A stretch of DNA of 64,000 bases from assembly GCF_000745015.1 (NCBI RefSeq), contig NZ_JQNA01000002.1:992001-1056000 (forward strand), written 5' to 3'. The DNA is from Burkholderia sp. 9120. GTDB lineage: Bacteria > Pseudomonadota > Gammaproteobacteria > Burkholderiales > Burkholderiaceae. Positions 53,096 through 63,881 of the stretch are shown one piece after another (the stretch's first letter is position 1; every line of letters starts with the position of its first letter). The notes beneath the pieces are model-generated. The model saw only the letters and a program-made list of their open reading frames with translations, was not told the DNA's origin and ran no database searches. Both the position numbers and the translations under genes were made by a program.

Positions 53096-55114
53096 CTAAG
53101 GATGCCGGATGTAGTCCACCAGCGCCCGCGTATAGGCGTCCGGTTTCCGGTCCACGAGACTCACGCCGATCGCCACCAGAAACCCCGCCGGCACGCCGAA
53201 CACGCCCGAGCTGATCGGCTCGATCCCGAACCACCTCGCGCCGGCGAAGCCCGTCATCTGCGTGAAGAACGGATAGGTCGAGACGATGTAATAGATGCAC
53301 ACGAGCAGCCCCGCCAGCATCCCCGCCACCGCGCCGAGTCGCGTGGTGCGCTTCCAGAACACCCCCAGCACCAGCACCGGAAACAGACTCGACGCCGCCA
53401 GCGAAAACGCCGCCCCCACCAGAAACAGAATATTCCCGGTATTCAACGACGCCACATACGACGCGAACAGCGCCACGCCCAGCAGCAAAATCTTCGAGAC
53501 CGTCACGCGCCGCTGACTCGACGCCGTCGGATCGACCATGTGGTAATACACGTCGTGCGACAACGCATTCGCAATGGTGAGCAGCAAACCATCGGCGGTC
53601 GAGAGCGCCGCGGCCAACGCGCCCGCCGCAATCAATCCCGACATCACATACGGCAACCCCGCAATCTCGGGCGCGGCGAGCACGACCATGTCCGGCTGCA
53701 TCTGAATCTCGCTCCATCGCACGACGCCGTCGAGGTTCGTATCGTTCAGACTGATCAGACGCGGTTCCACCCTATTCCATTGCGTGAACCATTGCGGCAG
53801 ATCGGCGAAGTGATGGCCCACCAGGTGGGTCAATATCTCGTACTTGATCAGCACGGCCAGCACCGGCACCGTCAGATAAAACAGCGCGACGAAAAACAGC
53901 GTCCAGCCGACCGAGCGTCGCGCGGACGCAACCGACGTCGTCGTGTTATAGCGCGTCAGAATATGCGGCAGGCTCGCCGTCCCCAGCGAAAGGCACAGCA
54001 GCAGCGACAGGAAATTGCGCTCATGAATGCGCCGTTCCTCATCGTTGGCTGCGGGAAACGGCTCGTGCATCGGCACCGGCGCGGCGGCACGCATCAGCAT
54101 TTCATCGCGGCGCTGGCTCCAGACGATCTGCGCGGCGGCCGCATCGCGGGGAAACTGATCGAGCGCTTTCTCGCGTTCCTTGATCTCGCGCAATGGTCCG
54201 TTATGGCGCCGCAAATCGGCCACCTCCTGCGTGAGACGCGACTTCTCGTCGATAAACGATTGCGGCAGCGTATCGAGCCGCACCTGCATCCGGGCGGCCT
54301 GGCGTCGATAGTCGTCGCGCACGGTCTGTTCGAGCGGCGCGTCGCGCACCTGTTTTTCGAGACCTTCCACGCGCGCCATCAACCGTCCGTAGTTGAATTG
54401 CGGCAGCCAGCCGAGGCCGTCCTTGTGCGCGATCATCGACACCGGTATCAGGATCGCCGCGATCAGGATGATGTACTGCGCGACCTGGGTCCACGTGACC
54501 GCGCGCATGCCGCCCAGAAACGAGCACACCAGAATGCCCGCGAGCCCGCAGAAAATGCCCACCGCAAAATCTACGCCGATAAAGCGCGTCGCGATCAGAC
54601 CGACGCCCTGAATCTGCGCGACCAGATAAACGAACGAACAGAGAATCGCCGCCAACGCCGCGAGCCCGCGCACTGCGTTGCTCGAAAAGCGCGTGCCGAG
54701 AAAATCGGGAATCGTGTAGCGCGCCAGTTTGCGCACGTACGGCGCGAGCAGAAACGCGACGAGGCAATAGCCGCCGGTCCAGCCCATCAGATACGCGAGC
54801 CCGTCGTAGCCGGTCGCATAGATCGACCCCGCGAGGCCGATGAACGACGCCGCCGACAACCAGTCGGCGGCCGTCGCCATGCCGTTGAACACGGACGGCA
54901 CGCGCCGCCCCGCCACGTAGTATTCGACCAGATCGGAGGTGCGCGACAGCAGGCCGATCACCGCATACACCGCGATCGGCACGAACAGGAACACATAGCC
55001 GATCCACACGCCGGGGCCGGTGGTGCGCTCAATGCGCCACATCACGTAGATGAACAGAAGGAAGCCGAGCGTATAGAACGCGTATGAACGGATCAGGCGA
55101 TTCGTGAGCTTCAT
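53096..55114 (-). CDS. Sodium:solute symporter, acetate permease-like
   Basis: A 672-aa symporter with ~13 TMs in the SSS family: GLLSRTSDLVEYYVAGRRVPSVFNGMATAADWLSAASFIGL is the sodium-solute signature. A long cytoplasmic insertion (~215-340) of coiled-coil character (LEKQVRDAPLEQTVRDDYRRQ) separates the TMs, as in the VC_2705/ActP-like subgroup. Coupled to the DUF4212 small subunit and, across a terminator, to acs, it probably imports acetate or a short carboxylate. ActP-like, not the classical ActP length (~550 aa). Confidence 0.85.
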   Translation of the reverse strand: MKLTNRLIRSYAFYTLGFLLFIYVMWRIERTTGPGVWIGYVFLFVPIAVYAVIGLLSRTSDLVEYYVAGRRVPSVFNGMATAADWLSAASFIGLAGSIYATGYDGLAYLMGWTGGYCLVAFLLAPYVRKLARYTIPDFLGTRFSSNAVRGLAALAAILCSFVYLVAQIQGVGLIATRFIGVDFAVGIFCGLAGILVCSFLGGMRAVTWTQVAQYIILIAAILIPVSMIAHKDGLGWLPQFNYGRLMARVEGLEKQVRDAPLEQTVRDDYRRQAARMQVRLDTLPQSFIDEKSRLTQEVADLRRHNGPLREIKEREKALDQFPRDAAAAQIVWSQRRDEMLMRAAAPVPMHEPFPAANDEERRIHERNFLSLLLCLSLGTASLPHILTRYNTTTSVASARRSVGWTLFFVALFYLTVPVLAVLIKYEILTHLVGHHFADLPQWFTQWNRVEPRLISLNDTNLDGVVRWSEIQMQPDMVVLAAPEIAGLPYVMSGLIAAGALAAALSTADGLLLTIANALSHDVYYHMVDPTASSQRRVTVSKILLLGVALFASYVASLNTGNILFLVGAAFSLAASSLFPVLVLGVFWKRTTRLGAVAGMLAGLLVCIYYIVSTYPFFTQMTGFAGARWFGIEPISSGVFGVPAGFLVAIGVSLVDRKPDAYTRALVDYIRHP

Positions 55115-55118
55115 GGGC

Positions 55119-55535
55119 TCAACGTCCGCGCGGCACGGGGGTGCTGGACTCGGCGCTGGCGTCAACGCCAGGATCAGCGCCGGAAACAGCATCCGCATCA
55201 ACGCCAGCATCCGCCTCGAACGCACGCAGCAAGCGGCGGTCGGCGCGCTGCATCAGCACGATATACACGACGATCAACACCATATAGATCAGAATCGCGC
55301 CCTGCGCGCCGAAGTAGAACGGCAGCCTGAATCCGCCCATCCGTACATGCTCCAACGCCGGCGCCATCAACGGCAACACGAACGACACGAGAAAGCCCAA
55401 CGTCATCAACGTAGCGATCAGCGCGACGTTGAAGCGCCAGTACTTGCGATGCGCGCGCGCCATCGCCACCGACACCGCAGGCGGTTCGGGTGGAGGATTC
55501 AACGTAGCGTGAGAGGAGTGATGCGGCGCGGCCAT
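55119..55535 (-). CDS. DUF4212 small subunit of the solute symporter
   Basis: 138 aa with two TM segments (~43-62, ~80-105) and a charged tail; HRKYWRFNVALIATLMTLGF is the family signature. DUF4212 proteins are found with SSS symporters as an accessory subunit. It ends 4 bp before the symporter start, so the two are co-translated. Start at 55535 (MAAPHHSS). Confidence 0.8.
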   Translation of the reverse strand: MAAPHHSSHATLNPPPEPPAVSVAMARAHRKYWRFNVALIATLMTLGFLVSFVLPLMAPALEHVRMGGFRLPFYFGAQGAILIYMVLIVVYIVLMQRADRRLLRAFEADAGVDADAVSGADPGVDASAESSTPVPRGR

Positions 55536-55548
55536 GCGCCTATGTATC

Positions 55549-55596
55549 AAAAAGCCACCGGGCAGGCAATCGGGATTGTCCGCGCGGTGGCTTTTT
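55549..55596. terminator. Bidirectional terminator between acs and the symporter genes
   Basis: aaaaagccaccg (55549-55560) pairs with cggtggcttttt (55585-55596), with T-runs on both strands. It should stop acs transcription, so acs and the symporter pair may have separate promoters or partial read-through. Confidence 0.75.
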
Positions 55597-55677
55597 ACGG
55601 CCTGATTCGAGTGAGAGATCGCGTCATCCGGTCAGGCGAGCATCCTGGGATGCACGCCTGACCCGAACCCTAACCCA

Positions 55678-57660
<1,983 letters not shown>

Positions 57661-57967
57661 CGACAACCCCTTGGTGAAAATCAAACCTGAAACCTGTGCC
57701 GGCGCGCGAGCGGTCAACGGCATGCTGCCAGGATAAATGCCGCAACTTACCTGTCACTTACATCAGGCCGTCGCAGCGCATCGTGCAAGAGATACTGGGA
57801 TTGTTATGTTAGCTGATGCGCTCCGGCAATGTCATCGGCAGCACGGGGCAATGCTTATGTGGAGCGGGTGCGCGCGATCGGCACCAGGGTTAGCCCGGAG
57901 ACGTCGACGCGCTTCTGCGTCGGGATCAGTGTTAACCCGTGCCTCGGCAAGCGCTCACACTAAACGC
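57661..57967. other. acs upstream region
   Basis: 307 bp with no supported gene. It should contain the acs promoter; I see no clear consensus boxes. Confidence 0.5.
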
Positions 57968-58693
57968 CTACCCGGGCGACTCGCCGCTCGACGATCCGGT
58001 CATTGCCTTGAAGGCGTCCATATCGAGTTGCGCGAACTCATCGTCGAGAAGCTGACCGTGGATGGCCAGGATCTCCGGCTCCTGCAGATGCAAGTGGCGC
58101 GCGATATCCGGCCGGTCGACGCCGCCCCGCAATTCCCGGATCACGGCTTGCACAACTTCCGGCGACACGGGTGGCGTCATAGCGGGACTCGGCGGCAAGT
58201 TGGCACGCTCGATCCGGATCTGTTCATCCACGACCAGCAGCGAGCTTTGCAAATGTAAAAGCTCAACATGCAAAACGGTATCTTCCGACAGGCGCAAATC
58301 GTTCGCTATCTGATGGGCCGGCAACCCGGCTTCGGCCTGGTTAATGATGGCAGATACCAGCGCGCTTGAAGTTTCCACGGGTGGCTCGTCGACACGCCGA
58401 CGCTTCGCCACAGGCGACGATGGCTCAGGCCGGCCACGGACCGACTGCGTTTCACCGTCAGTCGACGTACCGGGTTGCGGAGACCGCAGCGCTCCACCCG
58501 GCAGGCCGTCACCATGAAGCGGCCTGTTGCCCCGTTCGGCTGCCCCGACGCTGCACTGAAACGCCGCCGCCGACGCCACCGACGTATCGAACACCGCAGG
58601 CGCCGACCCAGGTCGAACGCTCGGTGCATCGCTTCGACTGGCCACCGCCGGTTCGCGGTCGACCGCTTGACTACTGACTGACTGGAGCTTCAT
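57968..58693 (-). CDS. T3SS-linked protein with two HTH-like repeats, possible exported protein
   Basis: 241 aa. The N-terminal ~110 is disordered, Ser/Pro/Ala-rich and includes AKRRRVDEPP (~96-105), a basic cluster like a nuclear signal. Two similar ~45-residue segments follow (~111-157 and ~179-224), each with a IAxxLxLxE core (HQIANDLRLSEDTVLHVE and DIARHLHLQEPEILAIHG). Divergent from the DUF1521 gene and beside hrc genes. An effector or regulator role is inferred, not seen directly. Confidence 0.6.
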   Translation of the reverse strand: MKLQSVSSQAVDREPAVASRSDAPSVRPGSAPAVFDTSVASAAAFQCSVGAAERGNRPLHGDGLPGGALRSPQPGTSTDGETQSVRGRPEPSSPVAKRRRVDEPPVETSSALVSAIINQAEAGLPAHQIANDLRLSEDTVLHVELLHLQSSLLVVDEQIRIERANLPPSPAMTPPVSPEVVQAVIRELRGGVDRPDIARHLHLQEPEILAIHGQLLDDEFAQLDMDAFKAMTGSSSGESPG

Positions 58694-58832
58694 TTCGCTA
58701 TCCCTGTGTGAAAGAGAAATCGGAGAAATGCAGGTCCATTGAAACGCCGCGACGCCGTCAGCAGGTCCTATCTATTTGGATGCACGACCGCACGAATCGT
58801 CACGACCGGCGAGACGCAACAGTCGCCTTCAA

Positions 58833-58852
58833 ATATAGCGTGACGGCTATAT
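58833..58852. promoter_or_regulatory. Inverted repeat between the divergent T3SS-linked genes
   Basis: atatagc (58833-58839) and gctatat (58846-58852) with 6 bp between. It lies ~130 bp from each start and could be a regulator site. I find no TTCG-N16-TTCG hrpII box here. The rest of 58694-58980 has no gene. Confidence 0.35.
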
Positions 58853-58980
58853 ATAAGTACGCCGAATCGCGTTCCCATCTCTCTACTATTGATCAAGCGG
58901 CGCCGATCCAATCTATCCGGCGACGCGGACCCGGCTCGCCAGGCTCAAGCCTGGTTTCTTTTAATTTCAGGAATCACGAC

Positions 58981-59862
58981 ATGCAAGCAACGTTGCAAAA
59001 TCAGTCTTCTTTCTTCCCAAACCTGACTCAACTGAGCACGCAGTTCGGCGGCGCGTCGTCACTCTCGCGAACCCCGGCATTCAATAACGGCCGCAACGCG
59101 TCCTCGCCGTTATCGAACATGGCGAGCGGCTTTTCGAAGAGCACCTTCTCGGTCGTCGGTCAGAACACGGCGAATGGTCAGAGCAGCACGTTCTTCGCGC
59201 AAGGCACCACGATCAATCGCGGGCCGGCTGCCCAACCGATGCAGGCAAGCTGGGGCCGCAATACCAGTCAGAGCGGCTACGGCGACTACTCGCGCGGCGG
59301 CAACGGCACGTCGCAAGGTCGGTACTGCGGCTGCAACGAGCGCGGCCGAACCGATCAGACGCAATGGAGCAATACGCCGGTCGCCAACAACAAGACCAGT
59401 ATCGATCTGGGCGACTACAAACTCGACTTCAGCAAAACCAATTCGTCGATGCTTCTGACGAACAAACAGACCGGCGATACGACGAACATCTACGGTGACC
59501 CGCATATCGAACAACACGCCAACGGCGCGAACAAAACGTCGGCGATGTTCAACGGCCCGATGACGTTCATGCTGCCGGACAACACCAAAATCAGCGTGGG
59601 CACCCAGGCGGCTGGGAACAACCCGTCGGTCTCGTACGCGGATCAGGTCACGATCACCAAGGGCAATCAGGCGTATCAGGTCTCCGGTCTGAGCCAGCAG
59701 GACTCGGCGGCCCTCAGCGTGCAGAAGAGCAACAACGGCCGCGCGCTCGACGCCGCCACGCCGGACGGCTACACCATCGTGGCCGCCCGCAACGGCAGCG
59801 GCTTCATCGACCCGGCCACCGGCAAGCAACCCACCGCGGACGACTTCAAGAAAGCCGCCTAA
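58981..59862 (+). CDS. DUF1521/MIIA-domain protein, NopE-like, probable T3SS substrate
   Basis: 293 aa. The N-terminal ~130 is Gly/Ser/Asn/Gln-rich and disordered, with a CGC cluster. Then a DUF1521 domain: LGDYKLDFSKTNSSMLLTNKQTGD and NIYGDPHIEQ. The GDPHIE at 172-177 matches the GD'PH cleavage site of the metal-ion-inducible autocleavage domain of Bradyrhizobium NopE, cut between D173 and P174. The start at 58981 follows aggaa. The neighbouring hrc genes make type III export likely. Confidence 0.75.
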   Translation: MQATLQNQSSFFPNLTQLSTQFGGASSLSRTPAFNNGRNASSPLSNMASGFSKSTFSVVGQNTANGQSSTFFAQGTTINRGPAAQPMQASWGRNTSQSGYGDYSRGGNGTSQGRYCGCNERGRTDQTQWSNTPVANNKTSIDLGDYKLDFSKTNSSMLLTNKQTGDTTNIYGDPHIEQHANGANKTSAMFNGPMTFMLPDNTKISVGTQAAGNNPSVSYADQVTITKGNQAYQVSGLSQQDSAALSVQKSNNGRALDAATPDGYTIVAARNGSGFIDPATGKQPTADDFKKAA

Positions 59863-59910
59863 GCCAAGCGCACGAAACGGGGGACGACAGCGCAGCGCGT
59901 TGTCCTCGAA

Positions 59911-59949
59911 GGACGCCGCGAACACATCCTCTATGTGTTCGCGGCGTCC
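59911..59949. terminator. Strong convergent terminator
   Basis: A perfect 16-bp stem (59911-59926 with 59934-59949) with a 7-nt loop, followed by gattttg on the plus strand. It separates the DUF1521 gene from the end of the hrc operon. A second GC hairpin (gccggc 59976-59981 and 59996-60001) follows. Confidence 0.7.
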
Positions 59950-60012
59950 GGCGATTTTGCAGTGATCTAAAGACTGCCGGCGGAACGCCTGCTTTGCCGG
60001 CAATCCCTGACG

Positions 60013-60441
60013 CTAAGTGCTTTCTCCGTCACCGGCCACGAGGCGCGCGGTCGCCACCCGCACACGCTCCTTCGCATCGTCATGCCGGACTCGCTCCACC
60101 TGCCACGCGCTCAACGCGTGCGCCGCTACAGCGCGCGCCGCCGCATGCGTGTCGCGCGCGGCGCTCAATTGCCGCTGCAAGGCGGGCATGCGCGCGTCGT
60201 GCGCGCGCAGCGTCGCATGCCATTGCGCGCCAACGCGCGCGTCACGCCGACAAAGCATCAGCACCCGTTGCCGTTGCTCCGCATGCTGGTCCAGCGCGGC
60301 GAACCGCGCGGCGAGCGCATCCGCCGCGTGCCGTTCATGCCGCCGCGCGTCGGCCAGCGCGCGCAGCGTGCGCCGTACGCGCAAACCGCGCACTTTGACC
60401 AGTAGCCGCCAGAACGCAGCTTCCCGTGCCGCATCGCGCAT
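60013..60441 (-). CDS. T3SS central stalk protein HrpB7/SctO-like
   Basis: 142 aa, almost all helical and rich in Arg and Ala (FWRLLVKVRGLRVRRTLRALADARRHERHAADALAARFAALDQH), the coiled-coil shape of YscO/HrpB7 that sits on the ATPase. Its ATG overlaps the hrcN stop by 1 bp. Last gene before the convergent terminator; hrcT, which often follows hrpB7, is not here. Confidence 0.75.
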   Translation of the reverse strand: MRDAAREAAFWRLLVKVRGLRVRRTLRALADARRHERHAADALAARFAALDQHAEQRQRVLMLCRRDARVGAQWHATLRAHDARMPALQRQLSAARDTHAAARAVAAHALSAWQVERVRHDDAKERVRVATARLVAGDGEST

Positions 60442-61805
60442 CACACCGCCCGCCCACCAGCGCGCAACGCATGCAGCAGCGCGCGCGTCTCGTCCCATTC
60501 ACTGCTCCGGTCGTACGGTTGACGCAAAAACTGCTGGATCGCAGGGCGCCGCTCGATGGCAAGGTCCGTTTCGGCATCATGTCCCCGCTCGTATTCGCCG
60601 ATCTGCAATAGCATCTCGACCTCTTCATAACGCGCGAGCCAATCGCGCACTGCGTTTGCGTCGGCGAGTTGCGTCCTGTCCGCGACGCGGCTCATCAACC
60701 GGCTGCGGCTGCGCAAGATATCGATCGCCGGATAGTGGCCGGACGCACCCAGTTTCGACGACAACTGGATATGCCCGTCCAGCAGCGAGCGCGCTTCTTC
60801 CGCGACCGGGTCCGACAGATCGGCCTCATCGGCGAGCACCGTGTAGAAACCGGTGATGCTGCCTTGCGCGGTCACGCCGGCGGTTTCGATCAGTTTCGGC
60901 AAGCGCGCGAACACGCTCGGCGGAAAGCCGCCGCGCAGCGGCGGCTCGCCGACCGCGAGACCCAGTTCGCGCAACGCGCGCGCGTAGCGTGTCAGCGAAT
61001 CGAAGAGCAGCAACACGTTGCGCCCGCTCGCGCGCAATCCCACGGCGACCTGCGACGCGAGTTCCGCCGCCTTGATTCGCTCCGCCGCGGGACGGTCGGA
61101 CGTCGCCGCGATCACGACGGTCGACGCGCGCCGGTGATCGAGATGATCGTGAATGAATTCGCCCACCTCGCGGCCGCGCTCGCCGATCAGCGCAACCACA
61201 ATCGCATCGGTCGATGCACCGTTCGCGATCATCCCCATGATCGTGCTCTTGCCGCCGCCGGCCGGCGCGAAGATGCCCGTGCGCTGGCCGACGCCACAGG
61301 TCAGCAGGCCGTCGATCGCGCGCACGCCGGTGGCGAACGGCGTCGTGATGACCGGCCGCTCCAGCGGATTGAGTGTGATCTCGCCGCCGGCCGAACCAAT
61401 AGAACCCGCTGAACCCGCCGAACCTCGTGCGATGTCCCGTTGTGGCGGCAACGGTCCTCCGTCGAGCGGATTGCCGAGCCCGTCCACCACGCGCCCGAGC
61501 AAACCCGCCGCGTCGACGCTGCTCCACGCCGCGCCGCAGCCCTGCACCTCGGTGATATCCGACAGCCCGGCGAGTCCGGCCAGCGGCATCACCAGTGCGC
61601 CGTCATGCGCGAAGCCGACGACTTCGCCGTACTGCGCCTCGAGCGTATCGGGTCGCACCAATCTCACCTTCTCGCCGATCCGCAACGACACGCCCACCAC
61701 CCGTGCAATCACGCCGCGTGCTTCGACCACCCGTCCGCGCAACTCGGGCGCGGACGCAAACGTGGGCCAGATCTGTCCCGACGACTTGATCGCGCGCTCC
61801 GTCAT
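60441..61805 (-). CDS. hrcN: Type III secretion ATPase HrcN/SctN
   Basis: 454 aa F1-like ATPase. Walker A is APAGGGKST (180-188), followed by GERGREVGEF and the Walker B region VLLLFDSLTRYARA; SGHYPAIDILRSRSRLMSRV is the family signature. It unfolds and unloads effectors at the injectisome base. A Gly/Ser/Ala-rich insert (GSAGSAGSIGSAGGE, ~127-141) before ITLNP is unusual. The stop overlaps hrpB7; the start overlaps the hrcV stop by 4 bp. Confidence 0.95.
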   Translation of the reverse strand: MTERAIKSSGQIWPTFASAPELRGRVVEARGVIARVVGVSLRIGEKVRLVRPDTLEAQYGEVVGFAHDGALVMPLAGLAGLSDITEVQGCGAAWSSVDAAGLLGRVVDGLGNPLDGGPLPPQRDIARGSAGSAGSIGSAGGEITLNPLERPVITTPFATGVRAIDGLLTCGVGQRTGIFAPAGGGKSTIMGMIANGASTDAIVVALIGERGREVGEFIHDHLDHRRASTVVIAATSDRPAAERIKAAELASQVAVGLRASGRNVLLLFDSLTRYARALRELGLAVGEPPLRGGFPPSVFARLPKLIETAGVTAQGSITGFYTVLADEADLSDPVAEEARSLLDGHIQLSSKLGASGHYPAIDILRSRSRLMSRVADRTQLADANAVRDWLARYEEVEMLLQIGEYERGHDAETDLAIERRPAIQQFLRQPYDRSSEWDETRALLHALRAGGRAV

Positions 61806-63880
61806 GGGGCGCCCAGCGTCGCGATGGTCTGAATCCGATAGATGTCGAATGGAATTTCTTCGATCGCGAGCACGTCGGTGCGCCAGCCAAAGTCCCGCAA
61901 TAACCGCGCGAGATGCGGCCGCAGCACCGCATTCGTCACGATCAATCCGATGCCCGACAGGTCCACGCCCAGCACCTGCTGCGCGCGCTCCATCTCTTCG
62001 GCGGACAGCACGCATAGCGGCTCGCCGTCGGCCCCACTGCGAATCTGCGCTTCGAGACTGGCCTCCCAGCCTGGCTCCAGCACCGCCGCGGAAATCGTCC
62101 ACGATTCGAGGTCGGCGAAGTTGCGCGAAATCTGCCGCCCCAACTGGATGCGCGCCTCGCGCACCATCCGGTCGAGCGTGCGTTCACCCGCCGGCACCCG
62201 CACCACCGCTTCGAGAATCGCCCGCAGATTGCGAATCGGCACGCGCTGCTGCAGCAGTTGCCGCAGCACGCCGGCCAGCTGCACCGTACTCGCGGCCTGG
62301 CCCGCCTGCGCCACCAGCTCGCGGAATTCGATCCCGAGTTGATCGAGCAGAAAGCGCGTTTCCTGGGTGCCGAGAAAATCGGCCGCCGAACGCTCGCACA
62401 CTTCGGCGAGGTGCTCGCACAGCGCTTCGTCGACGCTGGCTTTGCGAATCGCCGGATCGTCGATCGAGGCTGCCTGCGCGCTCGGCACCCACACCGATTT
62501 CTCGCTACGCGGCCGGTAGCCTTCGGTGCCTTCGAACGTGATGTGGCTGCCGTCGCCGCTCAACAGCGTATGCGCGGCGATCAGCGTGCCGCTCGCGAAC
62601 GGCACATCCTCGACATCGACGATGTAGCGCTCCGGCGCGAGCCGCGCGTCGCGCAGCAGCGCGAGACCCGGAAACGGCACGCCCAGTTCGACCATCAGGT
62701 GCCGCCGCAACTGCCCGAGTTGCCGGTTCAGCGCTTCGGGCCGCAACGCGTCGAACGCTTTCAGGCCGAGCCGCAACCGCAAGGTCGCGCTCGTGCCCAG
62801 TTCGACGTCGTCGAGAATCCGCGGCACGTAGTTGCCGCCGTCGCGGGTCATGCCGGGCATCAGCGCGCGTTGCGAGTTGGTCGCGGCCGCGGCGTTGCGC
62901 ATCAGCGTGATCGCCAGCACCACCAGCAGCCCGCCGGCCAGCAGAAACTGCAGATGCGGGAAACCCGGAATCGCGGCCAACGCGCAACAGGCGGCGCCCG
63001 CCATGCCGATCGCCTTCGGATGCACCGTCAGTTGCCGGTAGATATCGCCGCCGAGATGCGCGTCCGCGCTGTCGGCGGAGGCCACGCGCGTCACCAGAAT
63101 GCCCGCCGACACCGACACGATCAGCGACGGAATCTGCGCCACCAGGCCATCGCCGACGGTGAGAATCGTGTACGTATGCAGCGCGTCGGCGAACGACATG
63201 CCGCGCTGCGCGATCCCGATCGCGAGGCCGCCGACGATATTCACCAGCGCGACGACCAGCCCCGCGACCGCGTCGCCCTTGACGAATTTCATCGCGCCGT
63301 CGAGCGAGCCGTAGAAATACGTTTCGCGTTCGAGCGCCGCGCGCGCCCGGCTCGCCTGCGCGGGCGAGATCACGCCGGAGCGCAGATCGGCGTCGATACT
63401 CATCTGCCGGCCGGGAATGCCGTCGAGCGTGAAGCGCGCGCCGACTTCGGCGACCCGGTCCGCGCCCTTCGCAACCACGATGAACTGGATCGCCGCGAGT
63501 ACGATGAACACCACGAGGCCGACCGCCACGTTGCCGCCCACCACCAGTTCACCGAACGCGCCGATGATCTGGCCGGCGTGCGCATGCAGCAGAATCATCT
63601 TTGTCGACGCGATCGCCAGCGAGAGCCGCAACAGCGTGGTGATCAGCAGCAACGACGGAAAACTCGCGAGGTCCGCGGCCTTCGACACATACAGCGTGGT
63701 GCTCAGCATCGTCAGGCTGGAGGCGAAACTCACGCAGATGAACAGATCGAGCACGAACGGCGGCACCGGCACGATCAGCAGCGCGAGCACCGCTAGCAGG
63801 CCGAGCGCGACGGCAAGATCGGCGTGCCGCGCGAAGAACGCCGACAGATCGTAGCGACTAAGAATGGAACGGTTCGGCAT
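61802..63880 (-). CDS. hrcV: Type III secretion export gate protein HrcV/SctV
   Basis: 692 aa. About 8 N-terminal TMs (~20-320; VPVPPFVLDLFICVSFASSLTML, FPSLLLITTLLRLSLAIASTKMIL) are followed by the FHIPEP-type cytoplasmic ring domain. GARFTLDGIPGRQMSIDADLRSG is the conserved loop. It forms the nonameric gate of the injectisome. I start at 63880 because hrcU stops 1 bp upstream. A GTG at 63937 inside hrcU is rejected. Confidence 0.95.
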   Translation of the reverse strand: MPNRSILSRYDLSAFFARHADLAVALGLLAVLALLIVPVPPFVLDLFICVSFASSLTMLSTTLYVSKAADLASFPSLLLITTLLRLSLAIASTKMILLHAHAGQIIGAFGELVVGGNVAVGLVVFIVLAAIQFIVVAKGADRVAEVGARFTLDGIPGRQMSIDADLRSGVISPAQASRARAALERETYFYGSLDGAMKFVKGDAVAGLVVALVNIVGGLAIGIAQRGMSFADALHTYTILTVGDGLVAQIPSLIVSVSAGILVTRVASADSADAHLGGDIYRQLTVHPKAIGMAGAACCALAAIPGFPHLQFLLAGGLLVVLAITLMRNAAAATNSQRALMPGMTRDGGNYVPRILDDVELGTSATLRLRLGLKAFDALRPEALNRQLGQLRRHLMVELGVPFPGLALLRDARLAPERYIVDVEDVPFASGTLIAAHTLLSGDGSHITFEGTEGYRPRSEKSVWVPSAQAASIDDPAIRKASVDEALCEHLAEVCERSAADFLGTQETRFLLDQLGIEFRELVAQAGQAASTVQLAGVLRQLLQQRVPIRNLRAILEAVVRVPAGERTLDRMVREARIQLGRQISRNFADLESWTISAAVLEPGWEASLEAQIRSGADGEPLCVLSAEEMERAQQVLGVDLSGIGLIVTNAVLRPHLARLLRDFGWRTDVLAIEEIPFDIYRIQTIATLGAP

Positions 63881-63881
63881 G

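Noticed and set aside
60013..63880. Flagellar export genes fliI/flhA
   Set aside because: Alongside a HrpB7-like stalk and with hrcU overlapping, sequence features and context indicate T3SS, not flagella.
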